Source: a virus. From it: DNA of 32,870 nucleotides. The notes beneath the pieces are model-generated. The model did not search any database. It was not told the DNA's origin and saw nothing but the letters and a program-made list of their open reading frames with translations. This document shows positions 22,144 through 30,354 of this stretch, piece after piece (position 1 is the first letter of the stretch; each line of letters starts with the position of its first letter). Location: IMG/VR virus record IMGVR_UViG_3300047325_000063, positions 1 through 32,870 of that record, one strand, 5' to 3'. The translations under genes and the position numbers were made by a program.

Positions 22144-24580
22144 CCGGTTGCGCTTCCGGGATTTTCAGGCCACATAGGCACTGTGGATGAAGGGTCGGGG
22201 CGGCCGCAAGTCGACGTCGTGCCGACGAGGAATTGGAGAATTCGCCGGCGGTGCAAACCTCACAGCAGTCGGCCTCTCGATCGAAAACGACCTCGGTGTT
22301 CGTAACCGATGCCCCAGAAGCATAGCCAAACCAATAAGCTTGGGGTAGCTCAGTTCGAGCGATCAAGGTCAGGCGGTAGCGATGACGTTCGAACGTATCG
22401 TTGATCGCCGCGACGTAGTCCGGCCGCTCGAGAACCCGGCCCACCGATCGGCTAAGATCGTTGATGAGACGGGTGACCGTGCGCTCGTTGAACTCGACCA
22501 AGGCCGCCCGCTCGTTGATCCAAGGATCGGCCAGCGTCAGATTGGACTCTTGAATGAACTGACCTAAGCCATGATGGAACGCAGGCAAGAGGTAGCGGCC
22601 GGAGAGACTGGCCAGGCGCTCCTGGGTCAGGGCGAAGAGGCTCCTGACCATGCCGGTACGATCGAAACCGGTTAGGCGCTGGGCTGTTGCCTGTTCGATT
22701 GCGGCTTCTTGAAGCTCACCGTAGATCGTCTCGAGCTCGCCTAAAAACCGCATTGCACTCGTGCTGAGATCGCGCTTGCCGACCATGAGCTTGCCTTCGG
22801 TTGAGCGCTTGGGGCCAAGACGCTTCCCGTGTTGGTTCGCCGGCCGGTTCTTGTTGTCGTTTCCTTTGGCGGTCGTCTTTGGCGCTGCTGTGGGACCCGG
22901 CAAATGTCCAGCGGGTGTTTTGACTGGGGTCTTGACGGTCTTAGTCGTACTGACTTTCTTTCCACCACCGGGGATCTGATGGACGGTCTGACCAGTCGTA
23001 ACGGTTTGATGGGCGCCGGCCGTCGCAGGAGCTTCGTTTTTCGTTGCTTCGGTGTCAGCTTTGACCTGATCGATCTCGGCTTTGGTAAGATCGTTTTGGG
23101 CCTTGCCGGTATCCATGGCAAGTTTGTGCTTTTCGAGCATGAGCTTGCCGTGCTCGTCGAGGTCCATGATCCCGGAGATCTTGACGATGTCTTGCGGCAG
23201 CAAGAAGCGAACCAGGTATCCGTCTTCCCAGTCCTTGTCGGTGAACGGCTGACGGCCGGTGAGTTTGCGGAACTCTTCGAAGGTGATCGCGTTCGCCTGT
23301 AGCAGCGAGAGATAGTGGCTCTCGCGCTTGATCTGAGACTCGACTTCGATCTCTTCGAAAATGATCATCGCCCAGTTCTTTATCGGATCGGCGTACCAGT
23401 CAAAACCACCCTCGAGGAGTAGCTCGCGTAGAATCTCTTGGTTAACGTTACGGGCAAAGACGTTCTGGAAATGCTTGATTTGATCGTGCATCTCAGTTGA
23501 CATTGCGTCGGCTGTGGCCCGAGATGAGTCGGCGCTGTCGCCCATAGCTACGGACGAGACACCGAGACCACTAAAGGCGCGGCCCTTGAAGTGAGTCAAG
23601 TATGGTCCCATCTCTAAAGCCTGGCCTTCTACGCCGATGACCTCGAAGCTGACCTTTTCGCTCGTGGTCAGGGTCGCATCGGGGGGAGCATTGGAGACAA
23701 GGTTGCGGTAGTAGGTCAGGTCCTCTTCGGTTGCCTGCATGCCGGGTTTATCCAGTCCAACTTTGACCTGCGTGAAAGGGAAGGCGAACCGGTACGTCAG
23801 ACGGGAGACGTGGTCTTCGATCCCACGAAGCATCCGGATGTCTTCGATGACCGCGGTTAAGAATGGCGTCCCGTATGCATAGCCGTCCTCGCGGTTGACG
23901 ACGATATGGATGATCTCACCAGGTTGCCACTTCTCGATGTTTTTCGTGTCATTCGGCCGCTCGACGGCACCCATCGGCCACTGCTCGTAGCGTACGACGT
24001 TACCGTTCTTGTCGCGTACGATATGCATTGTGGCGGGGTGAACGAGCTCATAACAGACGATCGGATCTCGTTGCTCGAGCTTCGGCTGTGCGTCGTCCTT
24101 GCCGCCAGGCTTGACCCGAGGGACGCCCTTGAGCTTAAGGCCATTGGGTAGCATCGTCTGCTTGCGCCGATGCTTGATGATGAAGACGTTGGCATAGGCG
24201 ACGAGATCGTGGGCGATTGCCTGGAAGAAATCGTCGATGTGGTTGTGACTTGGCATCGCGTCGACGATGAGCTGCAGCCGGGTAAGTAGATATTTGTCGA
24301 TCGCGGGCTTGAGGGTATGGATCTTATAGCCGCGCAGGAAGATTGAGTTCTCATACTTCGAGACCGCGGTCCGGATATAGCCGTCAGCCTTGAGGCCATT
24401 GGAGATAATCTGATAGTTGACTTCGTGGCGCTCGATAATTTCGCGCTTATTGTAGCCATCCCAAGGCGACTTAGTCACCGAGATCGTATCGGAATCACGC
24501 TGCTTAGTGCGCGGTGAATAGAACTCGAGCACGGGAAGAGTGCCCGAGAAAGGTTGAGGTGACTCAGTCAGCAAGTTCAC
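22121..24580 (-). CDS. Portal protein fused to MuF/SPP1 gp7-type minor head domain (819 aa)
   Basis: Residues about 1-480 look like a portal protein: NGLKADGYIRTAVSKYENSI, DDFFQAIAHDLVAYANVFII, CYELVHPATMHIVRDKNGNV, WQPGEIIHIVVNREDGYAYG, HFKGRAFSGLGVSSVAMGDS and ADAMSTEMHDQIKHFQNVFA. Residues about 490-600 are a Lys/Thr/Pro-rich linker. Residues about 605-808 match the Mu gpF/SPP1 gp7 family: LIARTELPQAYWFGYASG, then CCEVC (772-776) and the HPQCLC signature (798-803). The portal forms the DNA channel ring, while MuF proteins act inside the head near the portal and can be ejected with DNA. Here both are one chain. Start is GTG with only a weak Shine-Dalgarno, 22 bp after the AAA+ gene stop. 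The gene overlaps the nuclease gene by 23 bp. Confidence 0.85.
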   Translation of the reverse strand: MNLLTESPQPFSGTLPVLEFYSPRTKQRDSDTISVTKSPWDGYNKREIIERHEVNYQIISNGLKADGYIRTAVSKYENSIFLRGYKIHTLKPAIDKYLLTRLQLIVDAMPSHNHIDDFFQAIAHDLVAYANVFIIKHRRKQTMLPNGLKLKGVPRVKPGGKDDAQPKLEQRDPIVCYELVHPATMHIVRDKNGNVVRYEQWPMGAVERPNDTKNIEKWQPGEIIHIVVNREDGYAYGTPFLTAVIEDIRMLRGIEDHVSRLTYRFAFPFTQVKVGLDKPGMQATEEDLTYYRNLVSNAPPDATLTTSEKVSFEVIGVEGQALEMGPYLTHFKGRAFSGLGVSSVAMGDSADSSRATADAMSTEMHDQIKHFQNVFARNVNQEILRELLLEGGFDWYADPIKNWAMIIFEEIEVESQIKRESHYLSLLQANAITFEEFRKLTGRQPFTDKDWEDGYLVRFLLPQDIVKISGIMDLDEHGKLMLEKHKLAMDTGKAQNDLTKAEIDQVKADTEATKNEAPATAGAHQTVTTGQTVHQIPGGGKKVSTTKTVKTPVKTPAGHLPGPTAAPKTTAKGNDNKNRPANQHGKRLGPKRSTEGKLMVGKRDLSTSAMRFLGELETIYGELQEAAIEQATAQRLTGFDRTGMVRSLFALTQERLASLSGRYLLPAFHHGLGQFIQESNLTLADPWINERAALVEFNERTVTRLINDLSRSVGRVLERPDYVAAINDTFERHRYRLTLIARTELPQAYWFGYASGASVTNTEVVFDREADCCEVCTAGEFSNSSSARRRLAAAPTLHPQCLCGLKIPEAQPDALPTAA

Positions 24581-24602
24581 AACGAGCGATCCCGTCTGGG
24601 TA

Positions 24603-25601
24603 CTAGGTCATGCCTTGCATCAGCAGCGGATAGGCGCCTTGGGTCACGGGGACGATCGTATTTCCATCGTAGCCTAGTTTGATGTAGCTGTCGGCCGCGA
24701 TCTCGCCTGTGATGATCTTGTGGGCCAGCGGTCGTTCGATGATCTTAATGATAGAGCGTCGCAGCTCTCGAGCCCCGAATTCCCGACTGAAGCCTTCTTT
24801 GAAAACCTTGTTCCGGAGGGTTTCGTCGATTTCGACGCAGATCTCCATGCGTCCGAGTCGCTTATTGAGATCTGCAATCATATTCTCATAGATCCGCATC
24901 TGTTGCTCGGAATCTAAGACGTTGAACGTGACCAGTGCGCTCATCCGATTGAGAAACTCTGGCCGGAATGTCTTTCGTAGCTCTTCGGTGAGCTGGAAGT
25001 TCTGAGACTCTTTGCTCGGGCGCGCCGGCCGGAAGCCGAGGTCTTTGCTTCCCAGGAAAGTGCCAGCCCCTACGTTGGAGGTTATAAAGATCAGGGCTCT
25101 CCCGAAGTCCAGGACGTTACCCTTGCCGTCGGTGAAGTGACCGTTCTCGAAGATCTGCAACCACATGTCGAAGAACCGACTGTGAGCCTTTTCGATCTCA
25201 TCGATTAAAAGGATGAAGCCCTTCTCCGGATCCTTGAGGTTGTTTATCGCGTTGGTTAGACGCGAGCCGATCTCAGCACCCTGGTACCCCGGCGGCGACC
25301 CGTAGAGCTTAGCTACCTCGTGCTCGAGTAGGTACTCTGAACAATCCAGCCGGATTAGATTTTCCGGTGGCTGGGTCAGGCGTGCGATTTCGACGGCAAG
25401 GTGAGTCTTGCCAACTCCGCTGGGGCCGAGAAGCAGGAACGTTCCAATCGGCCGCTGGTCGTCATGGAGTCCGGCCTGAAAGCGCTCAATCGCACTCATG
25501 ACCTCCTCGATCGCCTTGTCTTGGCCGATCACGGAAGCCCTGAGTTCCCGAGCAAGCTCGATAAGGCGAGCAGGGAGCTTTGGATCTGGAGCAGGCATCA
25601 T
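24603..25601 (-). CDS. Stand-alone AAA+ ATPase of ClpA/ClpB second-domain type (332 aa)
   Basis: This predicted protein-remodelling ATPase carries one Hsp100-type AAA+ module with all key motifs: IGQDKAIEEV (25-34), Walker A GPSGVGKT (59-66), pore-loop-like YGSPPGYQG (100-108, Tyr106), Walker B ILLIDE (130-135), sensor 1 FITSN (172-176, Asn176), arginine finger in EFLNR (Arg219) and sensor 2 GAR (Arg279) in FGARELRRSIIKIIERPLA. The N domain, first ATPase domain and middle coiled coil of ClpA/ClpB are missing. No ClpX zinc domain and no IGF-type ClpP loop are seen. It likely forms a hexamer that threads or refolds a protein substrate; the substrate is unknown. It lies 17 bp after the phosphoesterase gene and 22 bp before the portal gene, so a virion-assembly client is suspected. 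ATG start with AAAGG 5 nt upstream. Confidence 0.88.
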   Translation of the reverse strand: MMPAPDPKLPARLIELARELRASVIGQDKAIEEVMSAIERFQAGLHDDQRPIGTFLLLGPSGVGKTHLAVEIARLTQPPENLIRLDCSEYLLEHEVAKLYGSPPGYQGAEIGSRLTNAINNLKDPEKGFILLIDEIEKAHSRFFDMWLQIFENGHFTDGKGNVLDFGRALIFITSNVGAGTFLGSKDLGFRPARPSKESQNFQLTEELRKTFRPEFLNRMSALVTFNVLDSEQQMRIYENMIADLNKRLGRMEICVEIDETLRNKVFKEGFSREFGARELRRSIIKIIERPLAHKIITGEIAADSYIKLGYDGNTIVPVTQGAYPLLMQGMT

Positions 25602-25618
25602 GGCAACCTTTCGGTCGA

Positions 25619-26806
25619 TTAGGGCTTGCTCGGGAGAACCATACGATAGCCGCTACCAGTCCGGCGAATCGGTGTGACGCGAGGGAGAATCGTGTTGGTT
25701 TCCAAGTCGAATTCTACCCGGCCACATCCGAGCGGACCCTGGCCCATTCCCTGATCGGCCGCGTAGCCCATGTAGCTGTGGAAGGTTCCCGTGAAGAGGC
25801 CGTAGCGTGCCCGGTGAACTCGAGTACGGGTTGCAGGGTCGATGACGTCTTCGTCGATCTGAACTACGTCGAGTTGGTGCGTGTGGCCGGCGGTGATGAT
25901 GTCGGCCGAGGGAAATTTACCCAGCATTCCTTCCATCTTATTACGCCGGCTGCCGGCGCGGTTGCCGCTAGGGAAACCGTGGATATTATAGCTTAGGTAG
26001 CTCGCGCCAGCGGCTTGGATCTGGGTATATCCTTCGGTCTGGAGGTAGCGAACGTCAAGGTGCCGGGCCATCGTCTGAGTGGCGTCGACGATGTTTTTGG
26101 TTGCCTTGTCGAGCCGGTCTTCGTGGTTCCCACGGAGCATCCAGAGGATCTTCCGGGCCCGGGCTAGGGGCAAAAGGTCATCTGTAGCGAGGGTGAATTG
26201 CTCCTGGATTGTTAGGGACTGCTCGGCCATGACACCGACAGACTGCGAGGTCAGCAGGTCTACCATGTCACCCTGCATGGCGAGATACTCATCATCGTGG
26301 GTTAGGACCCACTGGAGCATTTCCCGCCAGGCGTCGTAGGTGCAGGCATCGGTCCCGATGTGAACGTCACCCAGGTGGTTGATGCCGATCCGAGAGCCGT
26401 GCTTGGGTGAGGGTAGGGTAATCGGTGTGATTGCCGGGCACTGCACTTCTTCGATACGGGCCTGATAGTCTTTACGGATCTCGGCTGCCGAGCGGAGCTT
26501 CGGAGAGTTGTGGAATCCTGTTCCACTAGGTTCTTGTAGCTCTAAAACTGGGGCAAAACCATCGGAAGCTCGCACTGGCTGAAGTAGCGGTACCGCTACT
26601 TCAAAGATTGGAAGTACTACCTCACTAGCTGGCTGAACTGCCTGCTCATACCCGTCGAAGCGTACCTCTGGCGGGGCCGCTGGGTCGTGAGCTTCGCAGT
26701 ACGTCGGCCGCGGCTTGAGGTGGGCCGGGTAGTGGAACTCATCGCCGCAATGCGAACAGAACGCTCGCTTTAGCGTGACGTGTCCATCTTTTAAGTAGGG
26801 GCGCAA
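25619..26806 (-). CDS. Calcineurin-type metallophosphoesterase with Cys/His-rich N-terminus (395 aa)
   Basis: Residues 17-40 (FCSHCGDEFHYP, then YCEAH) form a likely zinc-binding knuckle. Residues about 45-125 are a Pro/Val-rich linker. Residues about 140-390 carry the phosphoesterase signature: LGDVHIG (Asp147, His149), GDMVD (Asp180), GNHED (Asn227, His228), IHGF (His276) and GHTH (His308, His310), so a two-metal active site is intact. Members cleave phosphodiester or phosphomonoester bonds in nucleic acids, nucleotides or proteins; the substrate here is unknown. A role in DNA end processing would fit the zinc knuckle but is inference. The start is TTG with GGAGG only 4 nt upstream; no ATG fits. 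It sits 17 bp before the AAA+ gene. Confidence 0.85.
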   Translation of the reverse strand: MRPYLKDGHVTLKRAFCSHCGDEFHYPAHLKPRPTYCEAHDPAAPPEVRFDGYEQAVQPASEVVLPIFEVAVPLLQPVRASDGFAPVLELQEPSGTGFHNSPKLRSAAEIRKDYQARIEEVQCPAITPITLPSPKHGSRIGINHLGDVHIGTDACTYDAWREMLQWVLTHDDEYLAMQGDMVDLLTSQSVGVMAEQSLTIQEQFTLATDDLLPLARARKILWMLRGNHEDRLDKATKNIVDATQTMARHLDVRYLQTEGYTQIQAAGASYLSYNIHGFPSGNRAGSRRNKMEGMLGKFPSADIITAGHTHQLDVVQIDEDVIDPATRTRVHRARYGLFTGTFHSYMGYAADQGMGQGPLGCGRVEFDLETNTILPRVTPIRRTGSGYRMVLPSKP

Positions 26807-26907
26807 ATAGCCTCCGGGTTCGATCCTTAGGATCTATCCCAGGTAGCTCGATTTCTTACCTTGGGTCCCGATTCTTCTTTACGAAGTGTAGCACAGTTGC
26901 TCTAAAG
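26807..26907 (-). other. 101-bp spacer before the phosphoesterase gene
   Basis: This spacer holds the GGAGG site at its downstream end and an imperfect hairpin (CCCA-GGTA pairing with TACC-TGGG, one bulged base, around 26839-26867). No clear promoter is visible, although the spacer is long for this operon. Confidence 0.4.
26811..26815 (-). promoter_or_regulatory. Ribosome binding site fixing the TTG start of the phosphoesterase
   Basis: The minus strand reads GGAGG here, 4 nt before TTG (26806-26804). The spacing is short, but the core is perfect and no in-frame ATG or GTG lies near it. Confidence 0.6.
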
Positions 26908-28419
26908 CTACCGAATTCGTAGTGCGTAGCGCTTCGCCATTTCTTCAGCATTCTCCCCCGGTAGGGTCCGAAGGCCCCAGCCCATGCCATGGGAAGAGGT
27001 AAGCTGATCTAGGGTAGCATTCTGAGGTGGCGTTATATTCTCTATTACGGGCAGCTTAGGCAGCTTATAGGTTGCATCCTGTTGCCGCCGGTATTCTCCG
27101 CCGGCTGTTTCGGCTGCCTGCTCGAAGCTTTCAGCTGTCTCGAGCGCTGAAATGAGCAGATCAAGCATGGCAAGGATCCGCTTGGTGCTAGCATCCGAGC
27201 CGGTTGCGCTGGTGCTACTGTCGGTTAGGTTAAGGTGGACCCAGGTTCCCCTATAGAGGTTAAGGAGTTCTTTTTGGAACTTCCCATTGACCTCAGCTAG
27301 GAGGTTGGTTATAACGCCACCAAACTGGTCGATACAGGGGTTAAGGTACCCTCCGAAGGCGCCGGCCACGGCCATCATCAGCTTCTCGACCGGGGTCAGC
27401 ATCATGGCTTCGATCTGGGCGAAAGCATTGACCGCCTCGCTGAGAATCGCGGTTGCAAGTGCCTGAATGAGGGCATTTATCCGCCCCTCGAGGTTAAGAA
27501 ACTTGATCCAGCCATTAGTGCTCGCCAGGATGATGATGAACCGAAGCGCCTTTAAAATCTCGATGATCTCTAGGATTTCGCCGGCAAAGTTGATCGTATT
27601 GCCGGTTACCAGCAGGCCGACGTGATCGATCGCGCACTGTAGGGCGTTCTGACTGGTCGGGTCCGATCCGGCGTTGTTCGTACCTACGATGTATCCGACC
27701 GTATTGGTCATCTCGCTCGTCATAGCACTGACGGTGGACTGGACTTGATAGTACGGCGCGGCGACCCGGCCGTCGATCGAGAGCGAGTGGAATCGCTCCG
27801 CTAGGGTCTGAGCGTAGACCGTCGTTCCTCGTCCGTTAGGCTCATGGAGAAGCCCGTAGGCCATGATCTCGAGGAGGGTCTCGGTAGTCTTTTGGATGTG
27901 CGGGGCGTAATACTCAGAGGTCCGGAAGAGGTTGATGTAGAGCTGGCCAGCAACCAGGTTCTGGTCTCGCATGTGGCGCGACCAAGCCTTTAGGACCAAG
28001 GGGGAGTACTCACTACGCAGGTTGAGCAGGGCTGAGCGGACTTCACCGACGGTTACGTGTGACCCGGCCGCGTTTGAAAGGTCCACCTGTTCCTGGGAGG
28101 TTAGGGCGGGGCTTCCCACCACTGCCACCCTAACCCCAGCTAGGTGAGAAGCGAGCCTGCTGATTTCTTTTGCTTGATATTTGCGGATCTCGAGAATATC
28201 GCCGTAGGTAGCCAAGGCTCCTAAGACCGTCCGGCCAGCTTTGGTCGCTGAGGCCAGGCCATGCAGGGAAGGTAGCCCGGGTTCTTCTGGAATGCCGGGG
28301 ATCGATTTGGGGATCGGGCGCGTGATATCAGGGCGGTAATCAAGGTACTGCTCGGCGGCAGCGGCCTCGTCAGCAATGATCTGTTCGGGAGTTCGTGGAT
28401 CTAAGGGGTCAAGAGCCAT
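26908..28419 (-). CDS. Uncharacterised helical virion-type protein (503 aa)
   Basis: The family is not recognised. Residues 1-55 are acidic and Pro-rich (PDITRPIPKSIPGIPEEPG). Residues 60-250 are mixed helical. Residues about 268-372 are hydrophobic and amphipathic (EILEIIEILKALRFIIILAS, then LIQALATAILSEAVNAFAQI and MMAVAGAFGGYL), and may contact membranes or pack as a helical bundle. Residues 410-445 look like a coiled coil. No catalytic motif was found. The ATG directly follows the terminase TAA (TAAATG) with AAGG 7 nt upstream, so translation is coupled to terminase. A head or ejected internal protein is possible from position, but this is not shown. Confidence 0.7.
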   Translation of the reverse strand: MALDPLDPRTPEQIIADEAAAAEQYLDYRPDITRPIPKSIPGIPEEPGLPSLHGLASATKAGRTVLGALATYGDILEIRKYQAKEISRLASHLAGVRVAVVGSPALTSQEQVDLSNAAGSHVTVGEVRSALLNLRSEYSPLVLKAWSRHMRDQNLVAGQLYINLFRTSEYYAPHIQKTTETLLEIMAYGLLHEPNGRGTTVYAQTLAERFHSLSIDGRVAAPYYQVQSTVSAMTSEMTNTVGYIVGTNNAGSDPTSQNALQCAIDHVGLLVTGNTINFAGEILEIIEILKALRFIIILASTNGWIKFLNLEGRINALIQALATAILSEAVNAFAQIEAMMLTPVEKLMMAVAGAFGGYLNPCIDQFGGVITNLLAEVNGKFQKELLNLYRGTWVHLNLTDSSTSATGSDASTKRILAMLDLLISALETAESFEQAAETAGGEYRRQQDATYKLPKLPVIENITPPQNATLDQLTSSHGMGWGLRTLPGENAEEMAKRYALRIR

Positions 28420-30276
28420 TTAGAAACCTTGTCCGCGTCGGATGTGGCCGGAGCCGCCGCGCTGGAAGAAAGAAGCAATACCATCGTTTTGCTTAGGTCG
28501 ATCGGGAACGCCTGCTGAGGTAACGATCTGGGTCTTGTTAATATAGCCGCTCTTAGCAAATCGTAGGTCGTCTTCGAGGTTGTCTCGATCGATTTCATCG
28601 GGCGCGGCCAGGTAGTCGACCCGCTCAAAATTATCTACGGCGTCGGGCCTGAGCTTCTTATAGCGCTGCCCGATCGGCCCGTCGATATAACCCGCGTTGA
28701 AGAGCTTGATCGGCTTGTTGCCGAATTCCTGATGGAGGCCCCAGACCGCGAGCATCAGGCCATCGACGATGTGCTCGTTGATGCTCGTATACTTGGGTTC
28801 CCCGGAGGCGGTGATCTTCTCGACGACGTAGTTCTCGAGCTGGCTCTTGATCTCATCGTCGTAGGGCGACATGATCATATTGCCCTGGTCGAACTCGTTG
28901 ACCAACCGGTTGACCATCTCTGGCTTGATCCGGCGCTTCTCCGGCTGCTTGGAAGCGGGATCGATGATCTCGATGCCCTGAGAGAAGTTGACCCGGCGGA
29001 TCTTCTCTTGGAGCTTGTAGTTCGGATCGTCTGGGTCTTTAGTCTCGAGGCCGAGCATCTGGAGCGATTCGATCTGATGCTCGCCGTAGCCGGCATCGAG
29101 ATAGAAGTAGTCTGGCGAGAAGTCCTTGTTGATCTGAATCAGCTCGCGGACCGCAGTCGTCAGAGTGAACTGGGATTTCGGGATCTCGCGGCGGTGGATG
29201 ACCTGGATATACTCAAACGGCTGGGTCATCGCCTTCGAGTAGGCGTCGGTCGGTGGGGCCGCCATCGTGGCCTCGATGATGACGATCTGGGTGCCAGCGC
29301 CGTACTTGTCCCAGTCGACGCCGACGATGCGATAGGTACTCGGATTGGGCGTCAGAGCTTGGGCGTAGCCGTAGTTCGGGTACTTGATCGCCTCCTTGAT
29401 GCTGCCAAACTTGGAGATGGCCGAGGGATGCGGGTAGAGCTTCTGGTCTTCACCGCGCTTGAGGGCGGCCGCGATCGCTTCCTTATCAAAGACGCCGCGG
29501 ACTTCGTCGCCGAACTCCGCCATGAACTCTCGGTTGAAACCGTCGACACCGTACTGCCGGCGGAACATATTTGCATCTTCTTCGGAGAAGTCGGGGTTCG
29601 CTTCCCAACACGTGAAGTGGAACTCCCGGAAGCCGGTACTAGGATCGGTACAGAACTGGTAGAACTTGCCACGCTTACCCGTAGGGGTCGACGTTAGTAA
29701 GACTTCCATCGAGCGGTCCTGGATCTGAATAGCGAGGATCGCTTCGATGTCTTCGTCGGAAAGATAGTCAGCTTCGTCGATGTAGATCAGCTTGACGCCG
29801 CGGCCCTGACCACGAGCAGCCTCACCACGGCCGCCGGACTTGGTACCGGCGGTGATGAAGCTGATGAACCCGCCATTGTTAAAACGAATGACGTAGGGGT
29901 TGGTCTTGTCTTGCTTGATCGTCGAGTCGTTGAAGTACTCGGGGTGGCCGTTCATGAACTGCTCGTGGCAGGTCTGATAGATTTCCGCCACCTGGCGCTC
30001 GGTCGGGGCAAAGACGAGCACGCCGTGTCCTAAGATCGAGGAGACGTGCATGCACTTGACTGAAGCCATGATCGACTTGCCGGCGCGTCGTGATACTCGG
30101 ACGACTTTGCGCCGGCCGGGAGCCTCGAGTACGGTTTGCTGCCAGGGGCGCGTCAGCCATCCTTCCGAGACCCGGATTTGGTCATGGAGAACTCCGTCGG
30201 CATCCGAGTAGCTTTCCTTCACGACTTTAGGAGGGAAAGCAGACTCGGCCCAAACTAGAGGCTGGTCCGTGAGCAT
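28420..30276 (-). CDS. terL: Terminase large subunit, packaging ATPase-nuclease
   Basis: This is the motor that cuts concatemeric DNA and pumps it through the portal. ATPase domain: Walker A VSRRAGKS (61-68), Walker B LIYIDE (163-168) and coupling motif STPTG (196-200). RNase H-like nuclease domain: VDWD (Asp321), YLDAGYGE (Asp394) and HIVDG (Asp505), three acidic positions of the catalytic site. Length of 618 residues is normal to long. The annotated ATG has no Shine-Dalgarno. The frame stays open 26 more codons to the TAA of the 244-aa gene (30355-30357), and those codons read plausibly as TerL (AKFTPAELKVLG before MLTDQPLVWAE) but contain no ATG, GTG or TTG. The true start is therefore uncertain: see findings. 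The small subunit is not identified in the window. Confidence 0.92.
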   Translation of the reverse strand: MLTDQPLVWAESAFPPKVVKESYSDADGVLHDQIRVSEGWLTRPWQQTVLEAPGRRKVVRVSRRAGKSIMASVKCMHVSSILGHGVLVFAPTERQVAEIYQTCHEQFMNGHPEYFNDSTIKQDKTNPYVIRFNNGGFISFITAGTKSGGRGEAARGQGRGVKLIYIDEADYLSDEDIEAILAIQIQDRSMEVLLTSTPTGKRGKFYQFCTDPSTGFREFHFTCWEANPDFSEEDANMFRRQYGVDGFNREFMAEFGDEVRGVFDKEAIAAALKRGEDQKLYPHPSAISKFGSIKEAIKYPNYGYAQALTPNPSTYRIVGVDWDKYGAGTQIVIIEATMAAPPTDAYSKAMTQPFEYIQVIHRREIPKSQFTLTTAVRELIQINKDFSPDYFYLDAGYGEHQIESLQMLGLETKDPDDPNYKLQEKIRRVNFSQGIEIIDPASKQPEKRRIKPEMVNRLVNEFDQGNMIMSPYDDEIKSQLENYVVEKITASGEPKYTSINEHIVDGLMLAVWGLHQEFGNKPIKLFNAGYIDGPIGQRYKKLRPDAVDNFERVDYLAAPDEIDRDNLEDDLRFAKSGYINKTQIVTSAGVPDRPKQNDGIASFFQRGGSGHIRRGQGF

Positions 30277-30354
30277 ACCGAGGACTTTGAGTTCGGCCGG
30301 GGTGAACTTCGCCGTCAGGTCAGAGGAGATCAGACAAAGAAAGAACCTTGGTTT

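Noticed and set aside
28732-29697. Long plus-strand frame (321 codons) opposite the terminase gene
   Set aside because: Antisense shadow of a GC-rich coding region; Leu/Asp/Val-rich with no recognisable motif.
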